Positions 9,121 through 18,198 of a stretch of DNA of 64,000 bases are shown here, piece by piece. Position 1 is the first letter of the stretch. Each line of letters begins with the position of its first letter. The notes beneath the pieces are model-generated. The model saw only the letters and a list, made by a program, of their open reading frames with translations, ran no database searches and had not been told where the DNA came from. Origin of the DNA: Niabella sp. (lineage in GTDB: Bacteria > Bacteroidota > Bacteroidia > Chitinophagales > Chitinophagaceae); contig JAPUDO010000102.1 in the NCBI GenBank assembly GCA_027493055.1, forward strand, positions 1 through 64,000, read 5' to 3'. The position numbers and the translations under genes are program-made.

Positions 9121-9504
9121 TAAGTATGTGTTTTTTGTAAAAACGAAGATAGGAGGAAAACGGATTGCTGGATTTCCTGTTAAAAAATAAACTATATGTT
9201 AGATACTGGTTACAAGTTCCTGGTTTCTGGTGGCGGGTTACCAGTCTTCTGCTTCCGGCTTTTGATTTTCAACCGGTAGTATAGAATTTCAATATCACCT
9301 ATTTAATGACCTTTTTTCAGCCTTCCTGTTAAACTTTAAACTGGTTAAGGGTTGCCGGTTTCAGGTTACAAGTTACAAGTTCCAGAATTCAAGATTCATG
9401 TGCACCATATACCGGACATCGTGCATTGCTGGTTATAGTCTATTGTCTAAATACTCCGTACTAAAATCTAACCTCCTGTCATCCGTCAACTGTTCCCTGT
9501 CATC
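9121..9504. repeat. Noncoding region with degenerate 'ggttacaagttcc' repeats
   Basis: This 384-base stretch has no convincing frame. It carries several near-copies of a TGGTTACAAGTTCC / GGTTACAAGTTACAAG phrase (about 9209-9226 and 9362-9384). Such low-complexity intergenic phrases are common in this phylum. I see no RNA gene or terminator in it. Confidence 0.35.
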
Positions 9505-10044
9505 TTAATAATACGGGCTTATCAGCACATATACCAACACCCCGGTTATGGCAACATATAACCACAAGGGCCAGGTAATTTTTGCAATTTTTTTATGGCG
9601 GGCGTACTCGCCGGTTAAACCACGATAGGCAGTAAATAAAATGAATGGAAGAATGATACCGGCCAACGGGATATGGGTAAATAGTATGATGTAATAAAAT
9701 GTTTTTAAGCCTCCTGTTCCGCCAAACCGGGTCTCGCCTGCAAAAAGATGATGGCAGATATAACTTACCAGGAACAAAATGGATAATATCATGGCAAACA
9801 GCATCAGCTTTTTATGTAACTCATATTTGCCCTTTTTTACAGCTATCAATGCAGCTACCAGCAAAACAGAAACAGTAGAATTAATAACAGCATTCAGCAA
9901 GGCAAAAATATGTACATCAAAGCCCAGGTCTACTTGCAGGTGCACCCTGCCAAGCGCTGCAACTACTAAAAATACAATTACCGAAAAGGATATAATGAGC
10001 CAGTTAGCCCTTTTGTCATTTTTCTTCCAACTAGCTTTCAGCAT
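9505..10044 (-). CDS. DUF420 membrane protein (haem-copper oxidase-associated family)
   Basis: A 179-residue, five-segment membrane protein of the DUF420 family. Family marks are HKKLMLFAMILS after the second helix, YICHHLFAGETRFGG, and TGEYARHKKIAKITWP near the C-terminus. DUF420 proteins (YozB/CtaM type) are linked to cytochrome oxidase assembly. Its start lies inside the 3' end of the SCO-family gene (14-base overlap), so the two are translationally coupled. That supports a shared role in oxidase maturation. Confidence 0.85.
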   Translation of the reverse strand: MLKASWKKNDKRANWLIISFSVIVFLVVAALGRVHLQVDLGFDVHIFALLNAVINSTVSVLLVAALIAVKKGKYELHKKLMLFAMILSILFLVSYICHHLFAGETRFGGTGGLKTFYYIILFTHIPLAGIILPFILFTAYRGLTGEYARHKKIAKITWPLWLYVAITGVLVYVLISPYY

Positions 10045-10834
10045 CTTTTTTCTTTTTAAACAGAATCATAAATAAACCCACAGCCACCGCAGCAATCAGA
10101 AATACGATGGATAACAGCTTTACCGGCAGCCCGCTTTTTTTACTTTTGTCTTTTTCAAGCGTAAGCAAAACAGCATCCCTCGAAATCCTTTTAAGATCGG
10201 CAGAGTCCAGCCCGTGATAATAGCCCCGTATATTTCGCTTGCCATCTATCAATACAAAATGATCGGTATGTATAAACGAAGTGTCAATGCCTTTTCCATC
10301 TACCAGTGCCAGCTTTAAATCATTGATGGCTAAATCATAAATCACTTTTTTATCGCCTGTAAGCAGGTCCCATTGTTCGGGATTGATCTGAAAACGATCC
10401 GCCCATTTTTTTAATTGAGCAACAGAATCTCTTTCGGGGTCCACAGAAAAGGACATATACCGGATATGCTGATTGGTTTTATCGCCTACCCGCTGAGCAT
10501 TGGTAATAGCCTGCATTACCGTTCTCATATTAGTGGTGAGGGCCGGGCAAATAGTAGGGCAATGGGTGAAAAAGAAATCGGCAATAATTATTTTCCCGTC
10601 ATAATCACTCAGGCTTACGGTATCCCCCATCTGATTAATAAGCCTGAAATCAGGTACTTTATGCCATTGCGTATCCGTTACCTGTTTTCCGTTCTCCAGC
10701 CGCGTGCTGACGCTGTCAGGCATATAACGGCGGGGCATTGATACTGCTTCATCACTGTAATGGCGGATAATGAAATAACAGGTAAGAGGCAATAAAAATG
10801 CCATTAACACAGCATATAAACCTTTTTTATTCAA
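10031..10834 (-). CDS. SCO1/SenC-family copper chaperone
   Basis: A membrane-anchored thioredoxin-fold protein of the SCO family, which helps load copper into cytochrome oxidase. The CxxxC metal/redox site is in FFFTHCPTICPALTTNMR, and the third ligand His is in FIHTDHFVLIDGK. An N-terminal segment and a C-terminal hydrophobic helix (KLLSIVFLIAAVAVGLFMIL) bracket the domain. The longest frame starts at 10927, but that extension is basic and unlike the family. A TTG at 10834 giving NKKGLYAVLMAFLLPL fits the usual anchor, though the start is uncertain. It overlaps the DUF420 gene by 14 bases. Confidence 0.88.
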   Translation of the reverse strand: MNKKGLYAVLMAFLLPLTCYFIIRHYSDEAVSMPRRYMPDSVSTRLENGKQVTDTQWHKVPDFRLINQMGDTVSLSDYDGKIIIADFFFTHCPTICPALTTNMRTVMQAITNAQRVGDKTNQHIRYMSFSVDPERDSVAQLKKWADRFQINPEQWDLLTGDKKVIYDLAINDLKLALVDGKGIDTSFIHTDHFVLIDGKRNIRGYYHGLDSADLKRISRDAVLLTLEKDKSKKSGLPVKLLSIVFLIAAVAVGLFMILFKKKKDAES

Positions 10835-10972
10835 TGTAATATTATACTTTAGTGAGCAGGTTTGCCGGGAAGTTCCCCGGGCAAAAATTTTTCGCGAAAT
10901 TCGTAAAATAATGCCATAGGCTGGCATGATTTCTTCTATTTATTTATTCGGTCATAACAAAAAGTAAATATT

Positions 10973-12217
10973 ATGTTTTCAAAATTTTTCCTGGCAGTAT
11001 TCATAACAGCAATTGTTGCCGGCCATAGCTGCAGCAACAAGGCGGAAACGCCTGATAATGATCCTGAACCTGAATTACCGGCTCTGCCACCAGTAGAAAC
11101 CAACCCGGCTAATACTACCTATAAACCTGCATTTGAAGGGCAAACAAGAACTGCGGGGATGAAAACAGCTACGGAGTTAGATATAAAAGTTTTGTCCGAA
11201 GAGCTGGTAAACCCCTGGGGAATAGCCATATTGCCCGATGGCCGGCTGCTGATAACAGAAAACGGGGGAACCTTACGCATTGCGAAAACAACAGGAGAGT
11301 TGTCTGCTCCGGTTATTGGCCTTCCGGCGGTAAATTCCAGCGGCCAGGGCGGGTTGCTGGGCCTGACAATTGATCCAGACTTTAACAATAACCGCATGAT
11401 ATATTGGGTTTTTTCTGAAAAGGCCAGCGGAGGAAATGTTACAGCGGTAGCAAAAGGCCGGCTGGCCAACGATGAAAAAACAGTGGAAAACCCATCCGTT
11501 ATTTACAGGGCAACCCCGGCTTATTCCGGAACATTACATTATGGCGGCCGGATCGTTTTTGATAAAAACGGGAACCTTTTTGTCAGCACCGGCGAACGCT
11601 CTGACCTGTCTACCAGACCCAAAGCGCAGGATTTAAGCACGGGCCTCGGAAAAATAGTGCATATTACCAAAAACGGAAACGCGGTGACCGGCAATCCGTT
11701 TACAGGAACAGCGGGCGCCATGCCGGAAAACTATACTTATGGACACCGCAATGTACAGGGACTTGCCATTCACCCGAAAACCGGGGAGTTATGGAATTGT
11801 GAGTTTGGCCCGCGTGGTGGCGACGAGGTGAACCGGATTGAAGCAGGAAAAAACTACGGATGGCCGGTTATTACTTACGGAATAGAATATTCTGGCGGAG
11901 CCATTAATAACGGCCTTACGCAAAAAGAAGGGTTGGAACAGCCGGTATATTACTGGGACCCCGTGGTTTCTCCAAGCGGCATGACCTTTTATAGCGGCGA
12001 CCTGATCCCAGAATGGAAAAACGACCTGTTTATTGGCTGCTTAAGCGGATTGCATATTGTAAGGCTGAAAATTAAAAATAACAAGGTAATTGGTGAAGAA
12101 AGATTGCTGGCAGATCAGCAACAGCGCTTCAGAGATGTGCAGCAGGGAAAAGACGGCGCATTGTATGCGGTTTGCGATGGCCCACATGGAAGATTATACA
12201 GGATAGGGAAGAAATAA
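10973..12217 (+). CDS. PQQ-dependent aldose sugar dehydrogenase-like lipoprotein
   Basis: A 414-residue soluble-glucose-dehydrogenase-like (GSDH/YliI) six-bladed propeller. The N-terminus has a lipoprotein signal with Cys in AGHSCSNK and a Pro/Glu-rich linker. Family motifs include VNPWGIAILPDGRLLITE, GQGGLLGLTIDPDF, THE GERSD loop, YGHRNVQGLAIHP and EFGPRGGDEVNRIEAGKNYG. Family knowledge: oxidation of sugars with PQQ in the periplasm or at the surface. No PQQ biosynthesis genes are in view, so the cofactor would have to come from elsewhere. It diverges from the SCO/DUF420 operon. Confidence 0.9.
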   Translation: MFSKFFLAVFITAIVAGHSCSNKAETPDNDPEPELPALPPVETNPANTTYKPAFEGQTRTAGMKTATELDIKVLSEELVNPWGIAILPDGRLLITENGGTLRIAKTTGELSAPVIGLPAVNSSGQGGLLGLTIDPDFNNNRMIYWVFSEKASGGNVTAVAKGRLANDEKTVENPSVIYRATPAYSGTLHYGGRIVFDKNGNLFVSTGERSDLSTRPKAQDLSTGLGKIVHITKNGNAVTGNPFTGTAGAMPENYTYGHRNVQGLAIHPKTGELWNCEFGPRGGDEVNRIEAGKNYGWPVITYGIEYSGGAINNGLTQKEGLEQPVYYWDPVVSPSGMTFYSGDLIPEWKNDLFIGCLSGLHIVRLKIKNNKVIGEERLLADQQQRFRDVQQGKDGALYAVCDGPHGRLYRIGKK

Positions 12218-12407
12218 AGAATAAGGAACACAGAAAAATCAAACAGGTAAGGCTGTTATTTTGTTTACCAAAGTATTACTATAAATAGTACCCCTGTAAA
12301 ATCTATAGTACTTTTGATAGTAATGTTACTCAAACATTAGAGTAATGCCGGTTTTGACTTAAATTCTTTTTATGACAAAAGCTCAGCCAACATGAACCTT
12401 TGCAGAA
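12218..12407. promoter_or_regulatory. Upstream region of the PIN module with repeated TAGTA motifs
   Basis: It contains several near-copies of ATAGTAC / TAGTAATGTTACT (about 12270-12340), partly inverted. This is the kind of arrangement bound by an autoregulating antitoxin. ACCTTTGC just before the ATG resembles a -7 box. This is inference only. Confidence 0.3.
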
Positions 12408-12587
12408 ATGGTTGATAAACTCCGGTATAAAAGCGAAGAAGAGCTAAAGCATTTATATCTGATCCTTTTTCAAAAGGACCTGGAACAAGAATGGATTGAT
12501 ATTACCAAAGACATAAAAATGAATGATGTTACGGAAGAGATGATTATTGCTGCTATTTTATCAAACCGGTATAAAAAGCATGTTTAA
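12408..12587 (+). CDS. Small putative antitoxin of a PIN module
   Basis: A 59-residue acidic protein (MVDKLRYKSEEELKHLYLIL) that ends 8 bases inside the following PIN frame, the overlap typical of antitoxin-toxin pairs. No DNA-binding motif is obvious. Its position upstream of a PIN-domain gene is the main reason for the call. The partner toxin is broken, so this gene may now have no function. Confidence 0.55.
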   Translation: MVDKLRYKSEEELKHLYLILFQKDLEQEWIDITKDIKMNDVTEEMIIAAILSNRYKKHV

Positions 12588-12848
12588 AATTGTTATAGAT
12601 GCTAATGTATGGATAAAATATGCGTGGACTAAAAACATAGCACCGTTACAGAAGCGGCTGTTTTCCAGCTAAGCCCTGATGCAAAGGACAATTATTTATT
12701 TGATCTTGCTATTCAAAATAGTTGCGCATTTATTATCACTGACCATAGTAAATTACTTCAGCTAACATTTCCCAAATTTTATATCCATTCTTCATCCTGG
12801 TTTTTGAAAAAGTTTCCTGTTGATAGTGATAACAAAGCGGAAGCCTGA
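12580..12848 (+). pseudogene. PIN-domain toxin, internally deleted and frameshifted
   Basis: The frame opens MFKIVIDANVWIKYAW, the first acidic motif of PIN ribonucleases (Asp7), then stops at about 12670. A second frame continues with LSPDAKDNYLFDLAIQN and SCAFIITDHSKLLQL, the conserved C-terminal motifs of the PIN_3 toxin family, and stops at 12848. The middle of the domain, about 50 residues, is missing. An intact relative would be roughly 130-140 residues. Confidence 0.7.
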
Positions 12849-12913
12849 CGCCTTTTCGGTTTAATCACTATTTTCGCCTAAAATCACAAATCATAAATCA
12901 TACATCAAAAATA

Positions 12914-13891
12914 TTGGTTACAGGCGGTACTGGTTTCCTGGGGGCATATATTATTAAAGAGCTGGTGCAGCAGGGTTTTCCTGTAAGAGCCATCAAACGG
13001 GCCAATACACAAATGCCGCTGTTTATAGAAGCAGAGATACTGCAAAAAGTAGACTGGGTGGAAGGAGACATCCTGGATGTTGTTTCCCTGGCGGATGCAA
13101 TGGAAGGTATTGATACCGTCATACACAGCGCTGCTATCGTTTCGTTCCATAAAAAGGAAAGAACAAAAATGTACCACGTAAACGTGGAAGGCACTAAAAA
13201 TGTTGTGAACACCGCTCTTGAAAATAATGTAAGAAGATTGGTTTATATAAGCTCCGTAGCAGCTATCGGCCGCAAGCTTACCGGCTCAACGGTAAACGAA
13301 AAAGCACAGTGGGAAGAGAGTAAAGCCAATACTCATTATGCCACCAGCAAGTTTAAGGCAGAGCTGGAAGTGTGGCGCGGATTTGCCGAAGGGCTGGAAG
13401 GCGTAGTGCTTAATCCCGCCACCATACTGGGCTTTGGCAACTGGAACCAAAGCAGCAGCGGACTTTTTAAAACAGCCTATAACGAATTTAAATGGTACAC
13501 TAACGGGGTTAATGGTTTTGCAGATGTTGAAGACGTAGCCAAAATAACCGTTGCGTTAATGAACAGCGCCATAACCGAAGAACGCTTTATTGTGTGTAAC
13601 GACAACTGGCCGTTCAGAAAACTGTTTGAGACCATGGCCGATGCGTTTGGGAAAAAACGTCCGTCAAAACTGGCTACACCCTTTTTATCGGGCATGGCCT
13701 GGAGAATGGAAAAACTTAAATCCATATTCAGCGGCAAAAAACCGCTGCTTACAAAAGAGAGCGCTAAAGTAGCCAACAGTTTTACCCGGTTTGACACGTC
13801 AAAACTGCTGAAAGTCCTGCCCGGATTTAGTTACACACCTTTGGATGAAACGATACAAAAAGCCTGTAAAAGATATCTCTCCAACCTGTAA
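12914..13891 (+). CDS. NAD-dependent epimerase/dehydratase (extended SDR)
   Basis: A 325-residue extended short-chain dehydrogenase. The Rossmann motif VTGGTGFLGAYI is at the very N-terminus, the acidic VEGDILD and VIHSAAIV follow, and the catalytic YATSK is near residue 150. Substrates are usually nucleotide sugars, but dihydroflavonol-reductase-like members look the same, so I leave the substrate open. No ATG precedes the Rossmann motif in frame. The TTG at 12914 leaves only one residue before it, and the normal start may lie at a near-cognate codon a few triplets upstream. The decayed PIN module ends just before it. Confidence 0.85.
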   Translation: MVTGGTGFLGAYIIKELVQQGFPVRAIKRANTQMPLFIEAEILQKVDWVEGDILDVVSLADAMEGIDTVIHSAAIVSFHKKERTKMYHVNVEGTKNVVNTALENNVRRLVYISSVAAIGRKLTGSTVNEKAQWEESKANTHYATSKFKAELEVWRGFAEGLEGVVLNPATILGFGNWNQSSSGLFKTAYNEFKWYTNGVNGFADVEDVAKITVALMNSAITEERFIVCNDNWPFRKLFETMADAFGKKRPSKLATPFLSGMAWRMEKLKSIFSGKKPLLTKESAKVANSFTRFDTSKLLKVLPGFSYTPLDETIQKACKRYLSNL

Positions 13892-14218
13892 CTAATGAGA
13901 TACGGCTTTTAACCCGATAATGGACGCGATCAATGTAAATAAAAAGAACACCCGCCAGAAGTTAACCGGGTCCTTAAAAATAAAGATACCCATCAGCGCT
14001 GTTCCCACGGCGCCTATTCCTGTCCACACCGCATAAGCAGTACCTATGGGTAGCGTTTGTACAGCCTTTACCAGCAACAGCATACTTATAGTCAGCGAAA
14101 CAAAAAAGCCGCCGTACCATGCGTACATTTCTGTTCCTGTTGTTTCTTTTGCCTTGCCCAGGCAGGAGGCAAACGCCACTTCAAACAACCCGGCAATGAT
14201 CAGAATAATCCAGTTCAT
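13892..14218 (-). CDS. SMR-family exporter, Gdx/SugE-like
   Basis: A 108-residue, four-helix small multidrug resistance protein. The essential membrane Glu is at position 13 (MNWIILIIAGLFEVAFASCL), and AYAVWTGIGAVGTALMG in helix 3 is the family signature. The W-x-x-x-x-x-G-x-x-E region resembles the SugE/Gdx branch, which exports guanidinium, rather than EmrE. Small proteins of this type act as antiparallel dimers in the inner membrane. No guanidine riboswitch is evident upstream. The stop abuts that of the convergent epimerase gene. Confidence 0.88.
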   Translation of the reverse strand: MNWIILIIAGLFEVAFASCLGKAKETTGTEMYAWYGGFFVSLTISMLLLVKAVQTLPIGTAYAVWTGIGAVGTALMGIFIFKDPVNFWRVFFLFTLIASIIGLKAVSH

Positions 14219-14298
14219 AATTCAATTTTTTATCAGGCATAATAAAAGCGGCAAAATAGCCGCTTTAAAAATATCTAAATATCTTTTATATAAAAAGT

Positions 14299-15051
14299 TT
14301 ACAATCCACCAAAACTTAAACCAACAGTGAAGGGTTTTAGCTGTGGACCGGCGCCGGTTTTTAGCAGGCTTGTAAACTGGTAGGTGCCAAAAAGGGTAAA
14401 ATGGCCCACTCCAATTCTTGCAGTACCAACAATCCGCGTAGTATTAAAGTAGGTTTTGTCCGATTCTTTTAAAAGATAATTAGGGCTTGATGCTGGCGTT
14501 GTAATACGGCTGCGGGTTCCGCCTTTCAGCATGGTTCCCACTTTTACGCCCAGAGCAAATTTGAAGCTTTTATCACTTTGCTCAGGATTGGCAACATAGC
14601 GCAACTCAATAGGAATTTCAGCATAAGTAGTTACTACTTTGGTCTTTTTAATACCTATAGTTGAGGTATCAAGCCCATTAAACCGCATAGTAGCTGTTTT
14701 ACCTTTTACGTCAGCAAAATGACCGTCAAGAAAAACATGATCTGACCCGATTCCGGCACCAATTCCTGCACTTAGCTGCTGAGAGGTTTTAAAGGGGAAG
14801 TCAAACATAAAATAGGCATTAATGCTTCTTGAAAAACCTTTCGTTTGAATACTGTCCGGGGCATCAAGCCAGTTGGTATATCCAAGCTGCAGTAAAAAAT
14901 GGTCATTTGCCCTATTGGATAAATTATATTTTTTCTTTGGCTTTTTAACCGGTTCGCTTACAACAAGTGCCGGGGAAGAGGCAGTATCAACCTGTGCAAA
15001 TAAACTGCCTGCAATGAATAAAGCACACGCGGCGAATAAAATTTTCTTCAT
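14299..15051 (-). CDS. Outer-membrane beta-barrel protein, function unknown
   Basis: A 250-residue protein with a clean signal peptide (MKKILFAACALFIAGSLFAQ) and a Lys/Pro-rich linker (VKKPKKKYNL). The C-terminal part alternates in the manner of a small barrel and ends with PFTVGLSFGGL, an aromatic/hydrophobic end typical of Bacteroidetes outer-membrane barrels of the PorT/OMP_b-brl type. It has no recognised ligand site. It stands alone between the SMR gene and the exonuclease gene. Confidence 0.75.
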   Translation of the reverse strand: MKKILFAACALFIAGSLFAQVDTASSPALVVSEPVKKPKKKYNLSNRANDHFLLQLGYTNWLDAPDSIQTKGFSRSINAYFMFDFPFKTSQQLSAGIGAGIGSDHVFLDGHFADVKGKTATMRFNGLDTSTIGIKKTKVVTTYAEIPIELRYVANPEQSDKSFKFALGVKVGTMLKGGTRSRITTPASSPNYLLKESDKTYFNTTRIVGTARIGVGHFTLFGTYQFTSLLKTGAGPQLKPFTVGLSFGGL

Positions 15052-15163
15052 AAATAAATTTAGATTGCCGCAAATATATTTTTATTTCGGTTAAAAATAG
15101 GTTAATGAAGCAGCAGACCGTGAAATTTAAAGAATAAAAGACCCGAAGGAGCGTTTCAGTCTC

Positions 15164-15913
15164 CTATCCTTTCTTTATTTCTATAGCCTCATTTTTTAAA
15201 CCCATTTCTCCTGAAAACCGTAAAAAAATCTGCGCCAGCGTAATAACATCTTTTTGGCAATAGGTAACAATCCGCTCCAGGTTTTTTTCTTCATAATATA
15301 CTTTACATACCATGCTGCCGTCAATATCATCCTTAGGCGTTGGGATTCCCAGACTATGGGCTAACAGATTGAGCGATGTATAGCTTTTATAATCACCAAA
15401 CTTCCATAACTCCATGGTATCCAAATGGTTCACTTCCCAGGGCTTTTTACCGGCCATGTTCAAAAGCACCGGTATAGGCAGCCTGTTTATAATCAGCCTC
15501 CGGCAGATATAGGGAAAGTCAAACTCTTTGCCATTATGCGCGCAAAGATATTTGGATTCGTTACTGCCTGCCCGTCCGGGAGACGGGTTCCACTTAATGA
15601 GCATATCACAAAAAGCCCGGAGCACTTGTGCCTCATCGTCACCAAAAAAAGATTTCAGGACCAGCTTCCTGTTATTTTCCGTACCCTGCATAACACCGCA
15701 GCTGATACAAATTATTTTACCGAATTCAGCGTAAATGCCCGCTCGTTCATAGATGGTTTCCGCTGTTTCTCCCTCCCGGTTTTTTAAAAGCATACCGGCC
15801 TTGGTCTCCCATAAACCCTTCCAGTCTTCGGGCAGCAAATGAAAGCCCGGCTGCTGGGGCACTGTTTCTATATCAAGAAACAAGATGTTTTGTACAGGAT
15901 AGCCGCTTAACAT
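15164..15913 (-). CDS. Predicted 3'-5' exonuclease, PolB-like DEDDy type
   Basis: A 249-residue DnaQ-fold exonuclease. Exo I is NILFLDIETVPQ (Asp-Glu), Exo II lies in CAHNGKEFDFPYICRRL, and Exo III in TYCQKDVITLAQ, with Tyr preceding the last Asp as in DEDDy enzymes. It resembles the stand-alone exonucleases related to the proofreading domain of family-B polymerases. The role is probably DNA repair or RNA processing. It starts 15 bases after the end of manC and is likely co-transcribed with it and kdsD. Confidence 0.85.
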   Translation of the reverse strand: MLSGYPVQNILFLDIETVPQQPGFHLLPEDWKGLWETKAGMLLKNREGETAETIYERAGIYAEFGKIICISCGVMQGTENNRKLVLKSFFGDDEAQVLRAFCDMLIKWNPSPGRAGSNESKYLCAHNGKEFDFPYICRRLIINRLPIPVLLNMAGKKPWEVNHLDTMELWKFGDYKSYTSLNLLAHSLGIPTPKDDIDGSMVCKVYYEEKNLERIVTYCQKDVITLAQIFLRFSGEMGLKNEAIEIKKG

Positions 15914-15928
15914 AGGTAATGTTGTTGA

Positions 15929-17011
15929 TTAAAGGTATTTATCGCCCTTGGTACGTTTTATTTCAGATACATAATCTTTTATTTCCTGCTCTTTTTCTTT
16001 TTTGCAGATCATAAGCACATCATCAGTATCTACCACAATATAATCTTCCAGTCCCTGAACCAGCACCATTTTTTTATCGGGTGTGTGGATCATACAGTTA
16101 TGCGTATCAAACACCATTACATTGTTTCCAACCACAGCGTTCCCAAAATAATCTTTTTCCATATTGGCCTGGGCGCTGTTCCATGTTCCCAGGTCGCTCC
16201 ATGAAAAAGACGCTGGTATAGTATAAACATTGCTGGCTTTTTCCATGATGCCAAAATCAATGGAAATACTGGGGCACTGAGAGTAAATAGCCTCTATTAT
16301 CTGAGGCTCCTCATCTGTATTGAGCTTGTCTTCGTCTGTATAGAACAGCTCATATACTTCCGGTAAATGTTGCTCAAATGCATTAAGGATGGTTTTACAC
16401 TTCCACGTAAAAATGCCGCTGTTCCATAAAAAATCTCCGCTATCAATAAATGCTTTTGCCAGTTCCAGATTTGGTTTTTCTGTAAATGTTTTTACTTTAT
16501 AAATGCCGGGCGCTGCTTCAGGCCCGTCATGCTGGATATAGCCATACCCTGTATTAGGATGTGTTGGCCTGATGCCAATAGTGGTTAAAGCATTTACGTG
16601 CGATACAAAATCCAGCGCCTTCTTCATCACTCCTGCAAAACTTTCTTCATCCTGTATATGATTATCAGCCGGGGCCGCAATCATAACCGCATCAGGGTTT
16701 TGCTGGTGTATTTTAAATGCAATGTAGGCTATACAAGGCCCTGTGTTTTTTCTGAACGGTTCTGTTACAATATTTTCCTGCGGCAGTTGGGGCAGCTGCT
16801 CCTGTACAATACCGGCATAATCTTCCGACGTAACCACAAAAATATTTTCTATCGGAACAATTTTACTGTAACGGTCCCATGTAGCCTGGATAAGGGTTTT
16901 GCCCGTGCCCAGTATATCCAGGAACTGCTTCGGAAAACGGGTACGGCTTTTGGGCCAAAACCGGCTCCCGATCCCCCCGGCCATGATGGCTACATAATGA
17001 TTCTTATCCAT
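15929..17011 (-). CDS. manC: Mannose-1-phosphate guanylyltransferase
   Basis: A 360-residue nucleotidyltransferase making GDP-mannose from mannose 1-phosphate and GTP. The signature VAIMAGGIGSRFWPKSR followed by FPKQFLDILG is at the N-terminus, and VKTFTEKPNLELAKAF, GYGYIQHDG and DFGIMEKASN lie further on. It lacks the C-terminal isomerase domain found in bifunctional enzymes and is a one-domain type. It starts 2 bases after the kdsD stop, so both belong to one operon supplying sugar precursors for surface glycans. Confidence 0.93.
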   Translation of the reverse strand: MDKNHYVAIMAGGIGSRFWPKSRTRFPKQFLDILGTGKTLIQATWDRYSKIVPIENIFVVTSEDYAGIVQEQLPQLPQENIVTEPFRKNTGPCIAYIAFKIHQQNPDAVMIAAPADNHIQDEESFAGVMKKALDFVSHVNALTTIGIRPTHPNTGYGYIQHDGPEAAPGIYKVKTFTEKPNLELAKAFIDSGDFLWNSGIFTWKCKTILNAFEQHLPEVYELFYTDEDKLNTDEEPQIIEAIYSQCPSISIDFGIMEKASNVYTIPASFSWSDLGTWNSAQANMEKDYFGNAVVGNNVMVFDTHNCMIHTPDKKMVLVQGLEDYIVVDTDDVLMICKKEKEQEIKDYVSEIKRTKGDKYL

Positions 17012-17013
17012 AA

Positions 17014-17976
17014 TTATATTAAACCCTCCTTTAATAAGTCGTGAATGTGTATAATACCTGTATATTTTTTCCCATTGGTAACAACCAGCTGGGTTATTGA
17101 ATTTTTCCGCATCATATCAAGAGCTGTTATAGCCAGTTCTTCTTCCGGAATACTTTTTGGATGGTGCGTCATAATATCTTTTGCAGCTACTTTTTCAATA
17201 TCTGTATTTTTTTCCAGCATCCTTCTCAGGTCCCCATCTGTTATAATGCCTGTAAGATTTTGCTGCTCATCCACTACAGCTGTAACACCCAGCCTTTTGT
17301 TGGTTATCTCAACAATTACTTCTTTTAATGACTGACCGGGCAAAACCGCCGGTTTTTCATTATGTGTAAAGACATCGGCTACCCGTAAGTACAGTTTTTT
17401 TCCTAAAGTGCCCCCCGGATGAAACTTGGCAAAATCACCGTCTTTAAACCCTTTTAATTCCATCAGTGTTACTGCCAGCGCATCGCCCATTACCATTTGA
17501 GCCGTAGTGCTGGTGGTGGGAGCCAGGTTATTAGGGCAGGCCTCCTGCTCTACCGTGGTATCTAAAAATATATCGGCGTGCATGGCCAGTTGAGACTGGC
17601 TGTTTCCGCAAATAGCGATGAGCTTATTGCCAAAATTTTTGATCAACGGAATAAGCGCTTTTATCTCAGGGCTGTTTCCGCTCTTGCTTAAAATAATGAC
17701 TACATCATTCTCCTGTATAATGCCTAAGTCTCCATGAAGCGCATCGGCGGCGTGCATAAAAATGGATGGTGTACCGGTAGAATTAAACGTAGCTGCTATT
17801 TTTTGCGCTATGATGGAGCTTTTACCTATACCACTTAACACTACACGCCCTTTACAGCTTAGAAGCATTTCAGCAGCGCTGTCAAAATGATCATTTACCA
17901 GGCTACCAAGGCCTGCAATTGCAGCGGCTTCCATGGCTATAACTCTTTGGGCAATATTTTTAGGAGTTTCACTCAT
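17014..17976 (-). CDS. kdsD: Arabinose-5-phosphate isomerase (KpsF/GutQ family)
   Basis: An enzyme converting ribulose 5-phosphate to arabinose 5-phosphate, the first step to Kdo for lipopolysaccharide. It has an N-terminal SIS sugar-isomerase domain (GRVVLSGIGKSSIIAQKIAA; LSKSGNSPEIKAL; ACPNNLAPTTSTTAQM) and two C-terminal CBS domains (from ADVFTHNEKPAV to the end). An in-frame ATG at 17991 overlaps the -7 box at 17989-17996. The start is therefore set at 17976 (MSETPKNIAQR, 320 residues). It heads the kdsD-manC-exonuclease operon. Confidence 0.93.
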   Translation of the reverse strand: MSETPKNIAQRVIAMEAAAIAGLGSLVNDHFDSAAEMLLSCKGRVVLSGIGKSSIIAQKIAATFNSTGTPSIFMHAADALHGDLGIIQENDVVIILSKSGNSPEIKALIPLIKNFGNKLIAICGNSQSQLAMHADIFLDTTVEQEACPNNLAPTTSTTAQMVMGDALAVTLMELKGFKDGDFAKFHPGGTLGKKLYLRVADVFTHNEKPAVLPGQSLKEVIVEITNKRLGVTAVVDEQQNLTGIITDGDLRRMLEKNTDIEKVAAKDIMTHHPKSIPEEELAITALDMMRKNSITQLVVTNGKKYTGIIHIHDLLKEGLI

Positions 17977-17988
17977 TTTGCTAAATGG

Positions 17989-17996
17989 CAAAAGTA
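17989..17996 (-). promoter_or_regulatory. Candidate -7 box of the kdsD operon
   Basis: TACTTTTG on the minus strand is an exact match to TAnnTTTG. It lies 13 bases before the ATG at 17976, giving a very short leader, and T-rich TTTTTGG sequence lies at about the -33 distance. Confidence 0.5.
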
Positions 17997-18198
17997 TTGG
18001 TTATGGCACAAACCAAAAAGCTTTTTGGGGTATTATCAAAAGTCTGCGGGATATATTAAAACTTTAACCTTTTCTGCTTTTTATCGTTTCATAAGTTACG
18101 TTAACTTAGCAACCCCTTTTTAAAAGATTATTTTTTTTATTAAAATAACTGGTGTATCTTTTTACGCTTGTTTTTTAAAATATTATGGAATTATAGTA

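Noticed and set aside
13892..14300. Guanidine riboswitch upstream of the SMR gene
   Set aside because: The 80-base upstream gap to the next gene shows no structured leader that I could recognise.
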